The notes under the pieces: generated by a model
Seen by the model: only the letters and a program-made list of their open reading frames with translations
Told to the model about the DNA's origin: nothing
The model's database searches: none
In this document: one piece after another, positions 1 through 7,064 of the stretch
Position numbering within the stretch: position 1 is the first letter of the stretch
Layout of the letters: each line of letters starts with the position of its first letter
From: an uncultured Collinsella sp.
GTDB taxonomy: Bacteria > Actinomycetota > Coriobacteriia > Coriobacteriales > Coriobacteriaceae
DNA: 21,785 nt
Assembly: GCA_958346935.1 (NCBI GenBank)
Contig: CATVTM010000036.1
Coordinates: 1 to 21,785, forward strand
Direction of reading: 5' to 3'
Made by a program: the position numbers and the translations under genes

Positions 1-198
1 TCCCTCGAGTCCGTGCTCAACTCCGATGACCCCATCGCTTCCCGCATGAAGGTTTCCACCCTCATCGAGTCTCTCCCTGGTTATGGCAAGGCCAAGGCCG
101 CCAAGATCATGGAGGAGCTCGGTATCTCCGCTACCCGTCGCGTCCAGGGCCTCGGCGTCCGTCAGCGCGAGCAGCTCCTCGAGCAGCTGACCAAATAA
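1..198 (+). CDS. mihF: Integration host factor, actinobacterial type (mIHF), 3' end only
   Basis: The left window edge cuts this gene. Frame 1 is open from base 1 and ends at a TAA at 196-198, leaving 65 codons. The visible C-terminal part contains a helix-hairpin-helix-like stretch (LPGYGKAKAAKIMEELGI) followed by the basic, conserved tail RRVQGLGVRQREQLLEQL. Both match the mIHF family of Actinobacteria, which is unrelated to the HU/IHF family. Members bind DNA without strong sequence specificity, organise the nucleoid and help phage integrases. The gene lies directly upstream of gmk, as in many actinobacteria, and the gmk GTG follows its stop codon with no spacer. The start and N-terminal helix lie outside the window. 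Confidence 0.9.
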   Translation, partial: SLESVLNSDDPIASRMKVSTLIESLPGYGKAKAAKIMEELGISATRRVQGLGVRQREQLLEQLTK

Positions 199-768
199 GT
201 GAGCGCTCAGGATTCCAAGCTCTTTGTGATTTCTGGACCGTCAGGCGCAGGCAAGGGTACGCTCGTCACTCGTGTGCGCGAGCGCCGCTCGAATCTGGGC
301 CTGACGGTTTCGGCTACCACGCGAGCACCACGTAAAGGTGAGGTCGACGGCGTCAACTACTTTTTTCTGACGCGCGAGGAGTTCGACCGCCGCGTGGCAA
401 ACGGTGAGTTTGTTGAGTGGGCCGAGGTCCACGGTAACTGCTACGGCACGTTGGTGAGCGAGGTCCAGTCCAAGCTCGCCTCGGGCGCCTCTCTGATTTT
501 GGAGATCGATGTCCAGGGCGCCCTGCAGGTGAAGGAACGTTTCCCCGAGGCCGTGTTGATCTTTATCAAGCCGCCTTCGCTTGAGGTTCTTCGCGAGCGT
601 CTAGTCGGTCGCGGTACCGAGACGCCCGAGACGATTGAGCTGCGTATGGCAAACGCCGCCGATGAGCTTGCCCTTGCCGACCGCTACGACGACGTCGTGG
701 TTAATGACGATCTCGACCGCGCGACCGATGAGCTCGTTCGCGTTCTCGATATGCATGAAAGGATCTGA
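199..768 (+). CDS. gmk: Guanylate kinase
   Basis: Guanylate kinase transfers phosphate from ATP to GMP, giving GDP for nucleotide and (p)ppGpp pools in the cytoplasm. The 189-residue protein has the usual length. The P-loop GPSGAGKG lies at residues 13-20. The GMP-binding lid SATTRAPRKGEVDG starts at residue 38 and runs into the NYFFLTREEF segment, and the C-terminal half carries the arginine-rich lid (LRERLVGRGTE). The GTG start at 199 touches the mihF stop codon, and the preceding bases form only a weak ribosome-binding site. Translation is therefore probably coupled to mihF. rpoZ follows after 5 nt, so this is one operon of nucleoid, nucleotide and RNA polymerase genes. Confidence 0.97.
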   Translation: MSAQDSKLFVISGPSGAGKGTLVTRVRERRSNLGLTVSATTRAPRKGEVDGVNYFFLTREEFDRRVANGEFVEWAEVHGNCYGTLVSEVQSKLASGASLILEIDVQGALQVKERFPEAVLIFIKPPSLEVLRERLVGRGTETPETIELRMANAADELALADRYDDVVVNDDLDRATDELVRVLDMHERI

Positions 769-773
769 GGTCC

Positions 774-1055
774 GTGTCCGTTGTAAAGCCTTGCATTGAC
801 GATCTTCTGGAGAAGACCGATCACAACCGCTTCCTGCTCGCTTCGCTTGCCTCCAAGCGCGCCTGCGACATCAATAGCATGCTGCGTGGCCAGCACAACC
901 GCGTGCTTGCCGTCCAGGATGTCGATGACATCACCATCGGGCTTTCCGGTGCCGATACCATCTCGATGGCTATGGACGAGATTGTCGATGGCGACATCTC
1001 TTACGACGAGGCCCGTTACGAGAAGGCGCTCGGCCACAAGGTTGCTGAAGCCTAA
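774..1055 (+). CDS. rpoZ: DNA-directed RNA polymerase omega subunit
   Basis: This small 93-residue protein is the omega subunit, which wraps the C-terminus of beta-prime and helps the core enzyme assemble. Family features are the N-terminal KPCIDDLLEKTDHNRFLLA stretch and the SKRACDINSM segment near residues 28-37, which matches the conserved 'KRArqin' helix. The GTG start at 774 is preceded by GGATCTGAGG, an acceptable ribosome-binding site that overlaps the end of gmk. Its TAA is followed directly by the ATG of thiI. The gmk-rpoZ pairing is widely conserved. Confidence 0.95.
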   Translation: MSVVKPCIDDLLEKTDHNRFLLASLASKRACDINSMLRGQHNRVLAVQDVDDITIGLSGADTISMAMDEIVDGDISYDEARYEKALGHKVAEA

Positions 1056-2300
1056 ATGGCAGCTCGCGTCTGTCTGGTCCACTATCACGAGGTTGGACTG
1101 AAGGGCAAGAACCGCGCACATTTTGAGCATATCCTCATGGATAACATCAAGGCGGCCTTGGCCGCCTTTTCCGTGAATGCCGTGTCTCGAATTTCCGGTT
1201 ATATCCTCGTGACCTTTAACGAGCATCAGGCCGACGAGGCAGCGCGTGTCATTCGCACCGTTCCCGGCGTAGCTCGTGTGTCTTTGGCGTATCACACTAA
1301 CCGCGACCCGCAGGAGTACTGTGCCGCCGCCGTCAAGGCGCTGCGCGAGTTTGGTCCTTTCGATTCGTTTAAGGTGCACGCCAAGCGCTCCAATACCGAC
1401 TATGAGCTCACCTCGATTGATATCAATCGTCAGGTGGGCGAGGTACTGTGCGAGGCCTTCCCCGATAAAAAGGTTCAAATGCACGACCCCGATGCGATGG
1501 TGCACGTACTGGTGGTCCAGGGTAGCGTCTACGTGTATGCGCGCTCCGAGCGTGGCGTGGGCGGTCTGCCGGTGGGTTCTGCCGGCAAGGTCGTGACGCT
1601 GTTGTCGTCGGGTATCGATTCTCCGGTGGCGACCTGGATGCTCGCGCGTCGCGGCGCGGTGTGCGTGCCGGTACATTTCTCCGGTCGTCCGCAGACGCCC
1701 GATACGAGCGAGTATTTGGTGCAGGACATTATCCATGCGCTTGAGCCGGGTGTCCAGATCGGCCGCCTGTACGTGGTGCCGTTTGGCGACTGCCAGCGTG
1801 AGATTTCGGTCACCTGTCCCAGCAACCTGCGCGTGATTATGTATCGCCGCATTATGTATTCGGTTGCCGAGCGCATTGCACACATCGAGGGTGCCAAGGC
1901 TATCGTTACGGGCGAATCACTTGGGCAGGTTGCCTCCCAAACGCTTGAGAACATCATGGCCGTCAACGAGGCCGTGAAGATCCCCGTGTTCCGTCCCCTC
2001 ATCGGTTCGGACAAGCAGGAGATCATCGCGCGCGCCGAGGAGATCGGCACGTTCGATATCTCGACTGAGGCCGCTCCCGACTGCTGCACGCTGTTTATGC
2101 CGCGCCGTCCCGAGACGCACGCTAAACTCGATGCCGTGCATGAGGCCTGGGATCTGTTTGATCACGAGGAGATGATCGAGCGCCTGCTCAAGCAGACCGA
2201 GTACATCGACTTCGAGAGCAACACGTATAAGGCCCCTAAGACCTTAAAACGCAAACATTCGGAGCTTGCTCCGCGTGAGATTTACCAAGATCACGAGTAA
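1056..2300 (+). CDS. thiI: tRNA 4-thiouridine synthase ThiI (no rhodanese domain)
   Basis: ThiI adenylates U8 of tRNA and inserts sulfur to give 4-thiouridine. In some bacteria it also passes sulfur to thiamine-thiazole synthesis. The 414-residue protein has the N-terminal ferredoxin-like part and a THUMP domain (roughly residues 60-165). The PP-loop ATP pyrophosphatase motif SSGIDS is at residues 184-189, and a PDCCTLFMPRRPETH stretch lies near the C-terminus. It lacks the C-terminal rhodanese domain of the longer enterobacterial form, so sulfur probably comes straight from a cysteine desulfurase, as in the short Gram-positive type. The ATG touches the rpoZ stop codon, so translation is likely coupled. 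A strong terminator follows. Confidence 0.95.
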   Translation: MAARVCLVHYHEVGLKGKNRAHFEHILMDNIKAALAAFSVNAVSRISGYILVTFNEHQADEAARVIRTVPGVARVSLAYHTNRDPQEYCAAAVKALREFGPFDSFKVHAKRSNTDYELTSIDINRQVGEVLCEAFPDKKVQMHDPDAMVHVLVVQGSVYVYARSERGVGGLPVGSAGKVVTLLSSGIDSPVATWMLARRGAVCVPVHFSGRPQTPDTSEYLVQDIIHALEPGVQIGRLYVVPFGDCQREISVTCPSNLRVIMYRRIMYSVAERIAHIEGAKAIVTGESLGQVASQTLENIMAVNEAVKIPVFRPLIGSDKQEIIARAEEIGTFDISTEAAPDCCTLFMPRRPETHAKLDAVHEAWDLFDHEEMIERLLKQTEYIDFESNTYKAPKTLKRKHSELAPREIYQDHE

Positions 2301-2310
2301 TTTTGTGCAT

Positions 2311-2343
2311 AGACCGACGATGCGCCTGCATCGTCGGTCTTTT
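2311..2343 (+). terminator. Rho-independent terminator after thiI
   Basis: A perfect 13-bp stem (AGACCGACGATGC at 2311-2323 with its complement at 2328-2340) has a 4-nt loop GCCT and is followed by a short T run. It begins 10 nt past the thiI stop and closes the mihF-gmk-rpoZ-thiI operon. Confidence 0.9.
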
Positions 2344-2345
2344 GC

Positions 2346-2513
2346 TATCTGGGCATTTTGCGGCTAAGTGTTCATTTGCTGACGTGTGCCTGAATAAATG
2401 GACAGATTTGTGCAAGGTTTTGGTCAGCTTTTGGTTTGACCGCGAAAACCGGTTTTGAAGCATGGCTGTTGCAGGGCTCTTTTCCTGACACGATGTTGTT
2501 GGGAGGTTTTGCT
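2346..2513 (+). promoter_or_regulatory. Upstream region of comEA with palindrome and repeated GGTTTT boxes
   Basis: These 168 non-coding bases must hold the comEA promoter. Visible are a perfect 12-bp palindrome AAAACCGGTTTT (2445-2456), an inverted pair GGTCA (2422-2426) / TGACC (2437-2441), and repeated GGTTTTG or GCTTTTGG boxes between 2417 and 2457. A weak promoter match TTCATT (2371-2376), 17 nt, ATAAAT (2394-2399) is possible. The palindrome could be an operator, but no regulator is visible nearby. The region is poorer in GC than the flanking genes. Confidence 0.3.
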
Positions 2514-3227
2514 ATGGCGCAGCGCGAACAACACGAACGGGTCAAACGGATGGACCGCTTGGCGGACAAGCTGCTCGGTCATAAGGCAGTGGTGATGGCG
2601 ATACTGGTCGTCATTGCGATGGCGAGTGGACTGGCGATGGCGAACCTTGGCGGCGGTGCCGGCAGTGTGTCGTTTGAGCACACTGATGGTTCGGGTTCGT
2701 TAGTGGAGCCGGGATCCGGCGATGCCTCGAGCGGAAAGACATCCGAAGGCTCTTCGCCTAAGGCGTCTGCCGCGGCAGAGGTTTATGTCGATGTTGATGG
2801 CGCCGTTGTGTCGCCCGGTGTATATCGTCTCAAGGACGGCGCGCGGGTGGCTCAGGCGATTGATGCCGCCGGCGGGCTGGCGCCCGAGGCAGACGTTACG
2901 GGGCTCAATCGGGCATCTAAGGTCGTCGATGGACAGAAGATTCACGTTCCAACGGTAGGGGAGCAGCAGGCGTCCATTGCGGAAGCTGGTGTTGATGGTG
3001 GGGCTTCCGCATCATCGGGCGTGAGTGGCGTAACAGGCCTAGTAAATATCAATACGGCAAGCGCGGCAGAGCTGCAGACGCTCTCGGGCATCGGTCCCTC
3101 CATGGCCCAGTCGATTATCGATGAGCGGACAAAGAACGGTGGTTTTGCCTCGGTTGACGATCTGATGCGTGTGTCGGGAATCGGCGAGAAGAAGCTTGCC
3201 AAAATCAAAGATTCCATCTGCGTATGA
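2514..3227 (+). CDS. comEA: ComEA family DNA-uptake receptor (SLBB + helix-hairpin-helix)
   Basis: ComEA is the membrane-anchored receptor that binds double-stranded DNA outside the cell and delivers it to the ComEC channel. The ATG at 2514 is preferred because GGGAGG lies 7 nt upstream; a TTG 78 nt earlier has no such site. The 237-residue protein has a charged N-terminus and one membrane helix at about residues 24-44. A Ser/Gly-rich linker comes next, then an SLBB domain at 89-148 (YVDVDGAVVSPGVYRL), a second Ala/Ser/Gly linker, and two helix-hairpin-helix motifs (LSGIGPSMAQSI at 190-201, VSGIGEKKLAKI at 220-231). This is the usual Gram-positive layout. comEC follows with a 4-nt ATGA overlap. 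Confidence 0.93.
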   Translation: MAQREQHERVKRMDRLADKLLGHKAVVMAILVVIAMASGLAMANLGGGAGSVSFEHTDGSGSLVEPGSGDASSGKTSEGSSPKASAAAEVYVDVDGAVVSPGVYRLKDGARVAQAIDAAGGLAPEADVTGLNRASKVVDGQKIHVPTVGEQQASIAEAGVDGGASASSGVSGVTGLVNINTASAAELQTLSGIGPSMAQSIIDERTKNGGFASVDDLMRVSGIGEKKLAKIKDSICV

Positions 3228-5527
3228 GTGCGACCGAGCGCGAGCATGTGATGCCTCCGCGGCCTCTGATGCCGTGGACGATGGCCCTGTGTGCCGGCAT
3301 GTGCATGAGCTGCGCCTTGGTGCTCAACGTGGCCGCCGATGCGCTGCTGTGGGAGCGGGCTTCGGCGGTCGGGCCGCTATGGGCCATTCCCGTTACGGCG
3401 GCGGTATTCGTTGTGCTGGCTCAATCTTGTGCGCGGCTTGCCCCTTGGAAGCGGTGGCTGTATGCCGCGTCCGTCGGTCTCGTGGCGGGAGCGGTCGTCT
3501 CGGCGTGGTGGGCTGTGGGCGTGCTAAGCGCCTCGAAGGCGCTCGACGGTCGAGCGGCAAGCAGCCTTGAGTTTGTCGTGCAGGATGACCCATCCATAAA
3601 CGACGACGTGTATTCCTATACCTGCGAGGCACGCACGGACGGTAAGAACTTGGCAATGGTTCGCCTATCGTGCGACCTCGAGCTCAAGGTCGGGGCGCAC
3701 GTGCGTGTTATCGGTCGCGTTTCACGTTTTGAGAACGATGCGTATGGACGATCGCGCGTGCTCCGAGGCGAGGTGCGCAAGGTTAAAGTCGTTCGGATTT
3801 TGTCGGTCGATGAAGACTCTCCGGGGCCGCTGCTTCGGCTGCGAAATGGGCTGCTTGCGTCCATCGCGCCTGCGACCGACCCGGCGCGTGCACTCATAGC
3901 CGGTGTCGTCTGCGGTCGTTCGGCCGAGCTGCGCGCCCAGCCGGCGGGCGACTGGTTTTCGGTGACGGGAACGGCGCATCTTATCGCCGTCTCGGGCAGC
4001 CATTTGGCAATCGTGGGGTTTGTAATCGAGGGTGTATTGCAAAAGACTCGGTGCTCACGCGGTCTTCAACGGGCGATATTGGCGATAACGCTTGTGGGCT
4101 ACGCTGCTTTTACGGGCGCGTCTCCCTCTGCCGTGCGCGCGTGCTGCATGGTGTTCGCGACGCTTGTCGTAAACGGCGCGGGGCGGCGCCGGCACGGCGC
4201 ATCGGCACTCTTCGTTACCATGTCCATCTTTGTGTTGCTGCGGCCGACGGTTCTGTTCGAGATGGGCTTTCAGCTTTCATGTGCCAGCGTCTTAGCCATT
4301 CTGTGCTTTTGCCCCTATGCGACCTACGCTTTGGGTGAGCTGAGTGTTCCGTCGGGCGTTGCCAGCATGCTTTCCGTCACGCTGTGCTCGCAACTGGCGA
4401 CACTTCCCATTACCATTCCTGCCTTCGGTACGTTCTCGCTCATTGCTCCGCTGGCAAATGCGGTCCTCGGTCCGGTGGTGAGCGCACTGCTCGCCGTGTC
4501 GATCGTGCTGGTTCCCTTTTCGCTCCTGGCGCCGTTGCGGACTTGGGCGCTCGTTGTGCCCATGATTGCCGCCCGTTGCGCGCTGTTCTTTGAGCAGCTG
4601 TTTGCCGCCGTGCCGGGTGCATCCGTGAGCGTGCCGCCCGATAGCATGTGGATTTACCTAGTGCCGTGTTTGCTGGCGGTTCTGCTTGTCTGGTGGCCGC
4701 GTCCCCGTGCACGTCCTATGGCGGTGGGGCTTGCATGCCTGGTGCTCTTGGCTGCGATTCCGTACGTCTACTGGGATCGATTCGCTCCGCCTTCGGTAAC
4801 GGTCCTCGATGTTGGCCAGGCCGATGCGATTCTTATTCGCCAGGGTGGCGCCGTGGCACTCGTCGACTGTGGGCTCGATGACCGCGTGGTGTCGGCGTTG
4901 GTTCGCAATAACGTCCACCATATCGACGCCGTCTTCGTGACGCATTGGGACGAAGACCATTGGGGCGGTCTTCCCGACGTACTCGATCGTTTTTCGGTTG
5001 GAACCATTGCGGTCGCGGCCGATGCACTTGACGGCGCGCCTACTGAGGTCCTGAATCGCCCGGGTGTAACGTATCGGCAGGTGGCTCGCGGAGACACGGT
5101 CGATATCGGCGCATTTCGGGCTCGTGTGATGTGGCCGTTTGACACGGTGGATGGCGAGGGCAATGAGGACTCTCTTGTTTTGCTGCTCTCCTACGCTCAG
5201 GAAGGCAAGAGCCTGCGCGTGCTCCTTACTGGTGACGCCGAGCTCGATCAGGAGCGCGAGTTTGTACGGGAGGTGGGAGATATCGATGTGCTCAAGCTGG
5301 GGCATCATGGCTCAAAAGTTTCCGTCGACACAGACCTGCTGGGCACGCTTAAGCCCGAGTTCTCTATCGCGAGCGCCGGCGAGGGGAATCGTTACGGCCA
5401 TCCGTCGGATGCCTGCATCGATGCAGTTAAGGAAGCGGGTGGTGAGTTCGCATGCACCATCGAACACGGCGACATTACCGTCACGCCGACCGCGAAGGGC
5501 TTTGCCATGCGATGCCAGCGACCGTGA
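3224..5527 (+). CDS. comEC: ComEC/Rec2 DNA internalisation channel with metallo-beta-lactamase domain
   Basis: ComEC is the inner-membrane channel through which single-stranded DNA enters during natural transformation. The 767-residue protein starts with about three hydrophobic helices. A soluble OB-like DUF4131 region follows (about residues 115-200), then the multi-helix competence domain with the family signature HLIAVSGSH at 252-260. After the last helices comes a metallo-beta-lactamase domain: LDVGQ at 528-532, the metal-binding THWDEDHWGG at 573-582 and HHGS at 694-697. All expected metal ligands appear present, which suits a nuclease role for that domain. The length is normal and the frame is open throughout. 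The ATG overlaps the comEA stop, so the two are co-translated. Confidence 0.95.
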   Translation: MSATEREHVMPPRPLMPWTMALCAGMCMSCALVLNVAADALLWERASAVGPLWAIPVTAAVFVVLAQSCARLAPWKRWLYAASVGLVAGAVVSAWWAVGVLSASKALDGRAASSLEFVVQDDPSINDDVYSYTCEARTDGKNLAMVRLSCDLELKVGAHVRVIGRVSRFENDAYGRSRVLRGEVRKVKVVRILSVDEDSPGPLLRLRNGLLASIAPATDPARALIAGVVCGRSAELRAQPAGDWFSVTGTAHLIAVSGSHLAIVGFVIEGVLQKTRCSRGLQRAILAITLVGYAAFTGASPSAVRACCMVFATLVVNGAGRRRHGASALFVTMSIFVLLRPTVLFEMGFQLSCASVLAILCFCPYATYALGELSVPSGVASMLSVTLCSQLATLPITIPAFGTFSLIAPLANAVLGPVVSALLAVSIVLVPFSLLAPLRTWALVVPMIAARCALFFEQLFAAVPGASVSVPPDSMWIYLVPCLLAVLLVWWPRPRARPMAVGLACLVLLAAIPYVYWDRFAPPSVTVLDVGQADAILIRQGGAVALVDCGLDDRVVSALVRNNVHHIDAVFVTHWDEDHWGGLPDVLDRFSVGTIAVAADALDGAPTEVLNRPGVTYRQVARGDTVDIGAFRARVMWPFDTVDGEGNEDSLVLLLSYAQEGKSLRVLLTGDAELDQEREFVREVGDIDVLKLGHHGSKVSVDTDLLGTLKPEFSIASAGEGNRYGHPSDACIDAVKEAGGEFACTIEHGDITVTPTAKGFAMRCQRP

Positions 5528-5535
5528 TGCCGTCG

Positions 5536-5565
5536 TTGGCGCGGGACCAACCCCTGGGCTAAAAT
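5536..5565 (+). promoter_or_regulatory. Candidate promoter for holA
   Basis: TTGGCG (5536-5541) and TAAAAT (5560-5565) are separated by 18 nt in the short gap after comEC. The -10 box is preceded by CCCCTGGGC, like the boxes before lepA and the two J-domain genes. Transcription would start about 34 nt before the holA ATG. Confidence 0.5.
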
Positions 5566-5605
5566 GGCACGGTACAAACATGAGAGCCTGCGAGAGGGGA
5601 GCGCA

Positions 5606-6568
5606 ATGTCCGAAACCGGTCTGCTGCCGGCATATCTGATCGTCGGTAGCGATGGGGTCAAGCGCGACCACGCCGTCTCGCGTATGAAGGCGCGTCTGGA
5701 AAAGACGGGCATGGTCGAGTTCAACCTCGACGAGCGCGACATGACGAAAGATCCCGATATCGAGTCGATCATCGGCTCGCTCAATACCTTTCCCATGGGC
5801 AGCGAGTTTCGCCTGGTGATCCTCGACGGCTGCTCCAAGCTTGCCAAGGCGGTCTCGGAACCGCTTGTCGAGTACCTCGCAAGTCCCAGCCCCACGACGG
5901 TCTGTCTCATTATTGCCGACTCACTTGCCAAGAATACGCGCCTGTATAAGGCAATCGCCAAGATTGACAAGAAGGCCGTGATCGACTGTTCGGGCACCAA
6001 GCGCTGGGAGCTCCCGCGCCGCGTGCAGCAGATGGCGACGCAGCACGGAAAGTCCATCTCTACGGCCGCCGCCGAGGAGCTCGTTTCGCGCTCGGGCGAG
6101 AACACTCGTATGCTCGATAACGACTTGGCCAAGCTTGCCCAGATGGTCGAGGCGCCACAAATTGAGCTTGTCGATGTAGAGCGCTGGATCGTGCGCACGG
6201 CCGAAGTTCAGCCCTGGGACTTTCTCAATGCGGTCTCGGCCCGTGACATGCGCCGCTCGCTTGAGCTCTTCAATCTACTGCCCGCCAAGAGCTATGTGTG
6301 GACCTACACGCTGCTGTGCGGGCGCATTCGCGAGCTTATCGTCGCCAAGGCACTCGATGCGCGTGGACAGGGTCGTGAGCTGGCCGCGACGCTCAAGCTT
6401 CAGGCCTGGCAGGTCAAAAATCACCTTACCTGGGCCCGTCGTTTTTCGATGACCGAGCTCGTTGCCGCGCTCGAGGGTGCCGTCGATGTGGAGCTCGCGC
6501 TCAAGGGTTCGGCTGATTCGGAGACCGCGCTTTTGCTCTGGATTACGAACATCTTGAGAAAATCGTGA
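5606..6568 (+). CDS. holA: DNA polymerase III delta subunit (clamp loader)
   Basis: HolA is the delta subunit that opens the beta sliding clamp within the clamp loader. The start chosen is the ATG at 5606, because a purine-rich GAGAGGGGAG lies just upstream; an in-frame ATG 42 nt earlier falls inside the likely promoter. The 320-residue product begins with the family's opening AYLIVGSDGVKRDHAVSRM. A divergent AAA+ fold without Walker motifs follows, and the C-terminal collar helices contain KNHLTWARRFSMTELVAAL. Length is typical (about 320-340). comEC-holA-rpsT is a well-known gene order in Gram-positive bacteria. Confidence 0.92.
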   Translation: MSETGLLPAYLIVGSDGVKRDHAVSRMKARLEKTGMVEFNLDERDMTKDPDIESIIGSLNTFPMGSEFRLVILDGCSKLAKAVSEPLVEYLASPSPTTVCLIIADSLAKNTRLYKAIAKIDKKAVIDCSGTKRWELPRRVQQMATQHGKSISTAAAEELVSRSGENTRMLDNDLAKLAQMVEAPQIELVDVERWIVRTAEVQPWDFLNAVSARDMRRSLELFNLLPAKSYVWTYTLLCGRIRELIVAKALDARGQGRELAATLKLQAWQVKNHLTWARRFSMTELVAALEGAVDVELALKGSADSETALLLWITNILRKS

Positions 6569-6617
6569 TGATACCTGCCTATTTGACGAATTCGTTCTAT
6601 CCCTTTGTGGGGGAGCG

Positions 6618-6626
6618 TGCTATAGT
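6618..6626 (+). promoter_or_regulatory. Extended -10 promoter for rpsT
   Basis: TGCTATAGT fits an extended -10 element (TG, one base, TATAGT). No good -35 lies at 16-18 nt; TTGACG at 6583-6588 is 32 nt away, too far to pair with it. Transcription from about 6633 would give a leader of about 70 nt before the rpsT GTG. Confidence 0.5.
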
Positions 6627-6701
6627 AGGCGCTTGCATGACCTCACCGTGTCTCAGAGGTGTCATACATTTTTTGCAAGGAACTCGAAAGGAACTCCAGA
6701 A

Positions 6702-6968
6702 GTGGCAAACATCAAGTCTCAGAAGAAGCGTATCCGCACCAATGAGGCAGCTCGCATGCGTAACAAGGCTGTCAAGTCCGAGCTCAAGACGCTGACCAAG
6801 CACGTCCAGTCCGCCGTCGCCGAGGGCGACGCCGAGAAGGCCCAGGCTGCCCTCAAGACCGTCACCAAGCGTCTCGACATGGCCGCCGCCAAGCATGTTA
6901 TCCACAAGAACCAGGCTTCCAACCGCAAGTCCGGTCTTGCCAAGCTCGTGAACAGCATCAACGCCTAA
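6702..6968 (+). CDS. rpsT: 30S ribosomal protein S20
   Basis: S20 binds 16S rRNA early in assembly of the small subunit. The GTG at 6702 is chosen because the protein then begins with the family's (M)ANIKSQKKRIRTNE and AAAGGA lies about 10 nt upstream; the in-frame ATG at 6633 would add 23 unrelated residues. The 88-residue product is rich in Lys, Arg and Ala and purely helical in character, as expected. The gene has its own promoter-like box and its own terminator, so it appears to be a single-gene unit. In other bacteria S20 represses its own translation through this leader region; whether that happens here cannot be seen. Confidence 0.96.
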   Translation: MANIKSQKKRIRTNEAARMRNKAVKSELKTLTKHVQSAVAEGDAEKAQAALKTVTKRLDMAAAKHVIHKNQASNRKSGLAKLVNSINA

Positions 6969-7002
6969 GTTGTAAATTTCACACCAAACAGATTACGCGC
7001 AT

Positions 7003-7039
7003 AAATGGAGCCTGTTTTATGGAACAGGCTCCATTTTTT
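7003..7039 (+). terminator. Rho-independent terminator after rpsT
   Basis: A perfect 14-bp stem (AAATGGAGCCTGTT at 7003-7016, complement at 7023-7036) encloses a 6-nt loop TTATGG and is followed by further T residues. It separates rpsT from lepA. An ATG inside the stem (7005-7007) is in frame with lepA but is not its start. Confidence 0.92.
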
Positions 7040-7042
7040 GTA

Positions 7043-7057
7043 CCGCTCGGGTAAGAT
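7043..7057 (+). promoter_or_regulatory. Candidate promoter for lepA (CCGCTCGGG-TAAGAT)
   Basis: TAAGAT (7052-7057) lies 7 nt before the lepA ATG and is preceded by CCGCTCGGG. No -35 box is recognisable, since that space is the arm of the rpsT terminator. The first 11 bases (CCGCTCGGGTA) recur exactly at 11161-11171 before the first J-domain gene. If used, transcription would begin at or next to the start codon. Confidence 0.45.
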
Positions 7058-7064
7058 AGTCCGC

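Noticed and set aside
2436..2513. Longer comEA start (TTG)
   Set aside because: Adds 26 residues without family support and lacks a ribosome-binding site; the ATG at 2514 has GGGAGG.
6583..6626. TTGACG as the -35 of the rpsT promoter
   Set aside because: It is 32 nt from TATAGT; a sigma-70-type promoter needs about 17.
7005..7064. Longer lepA start inside the rpsT terminator
   Set aside because: The ATG is buried in a perfect 14-bp stem and the added residues do not match LepA.
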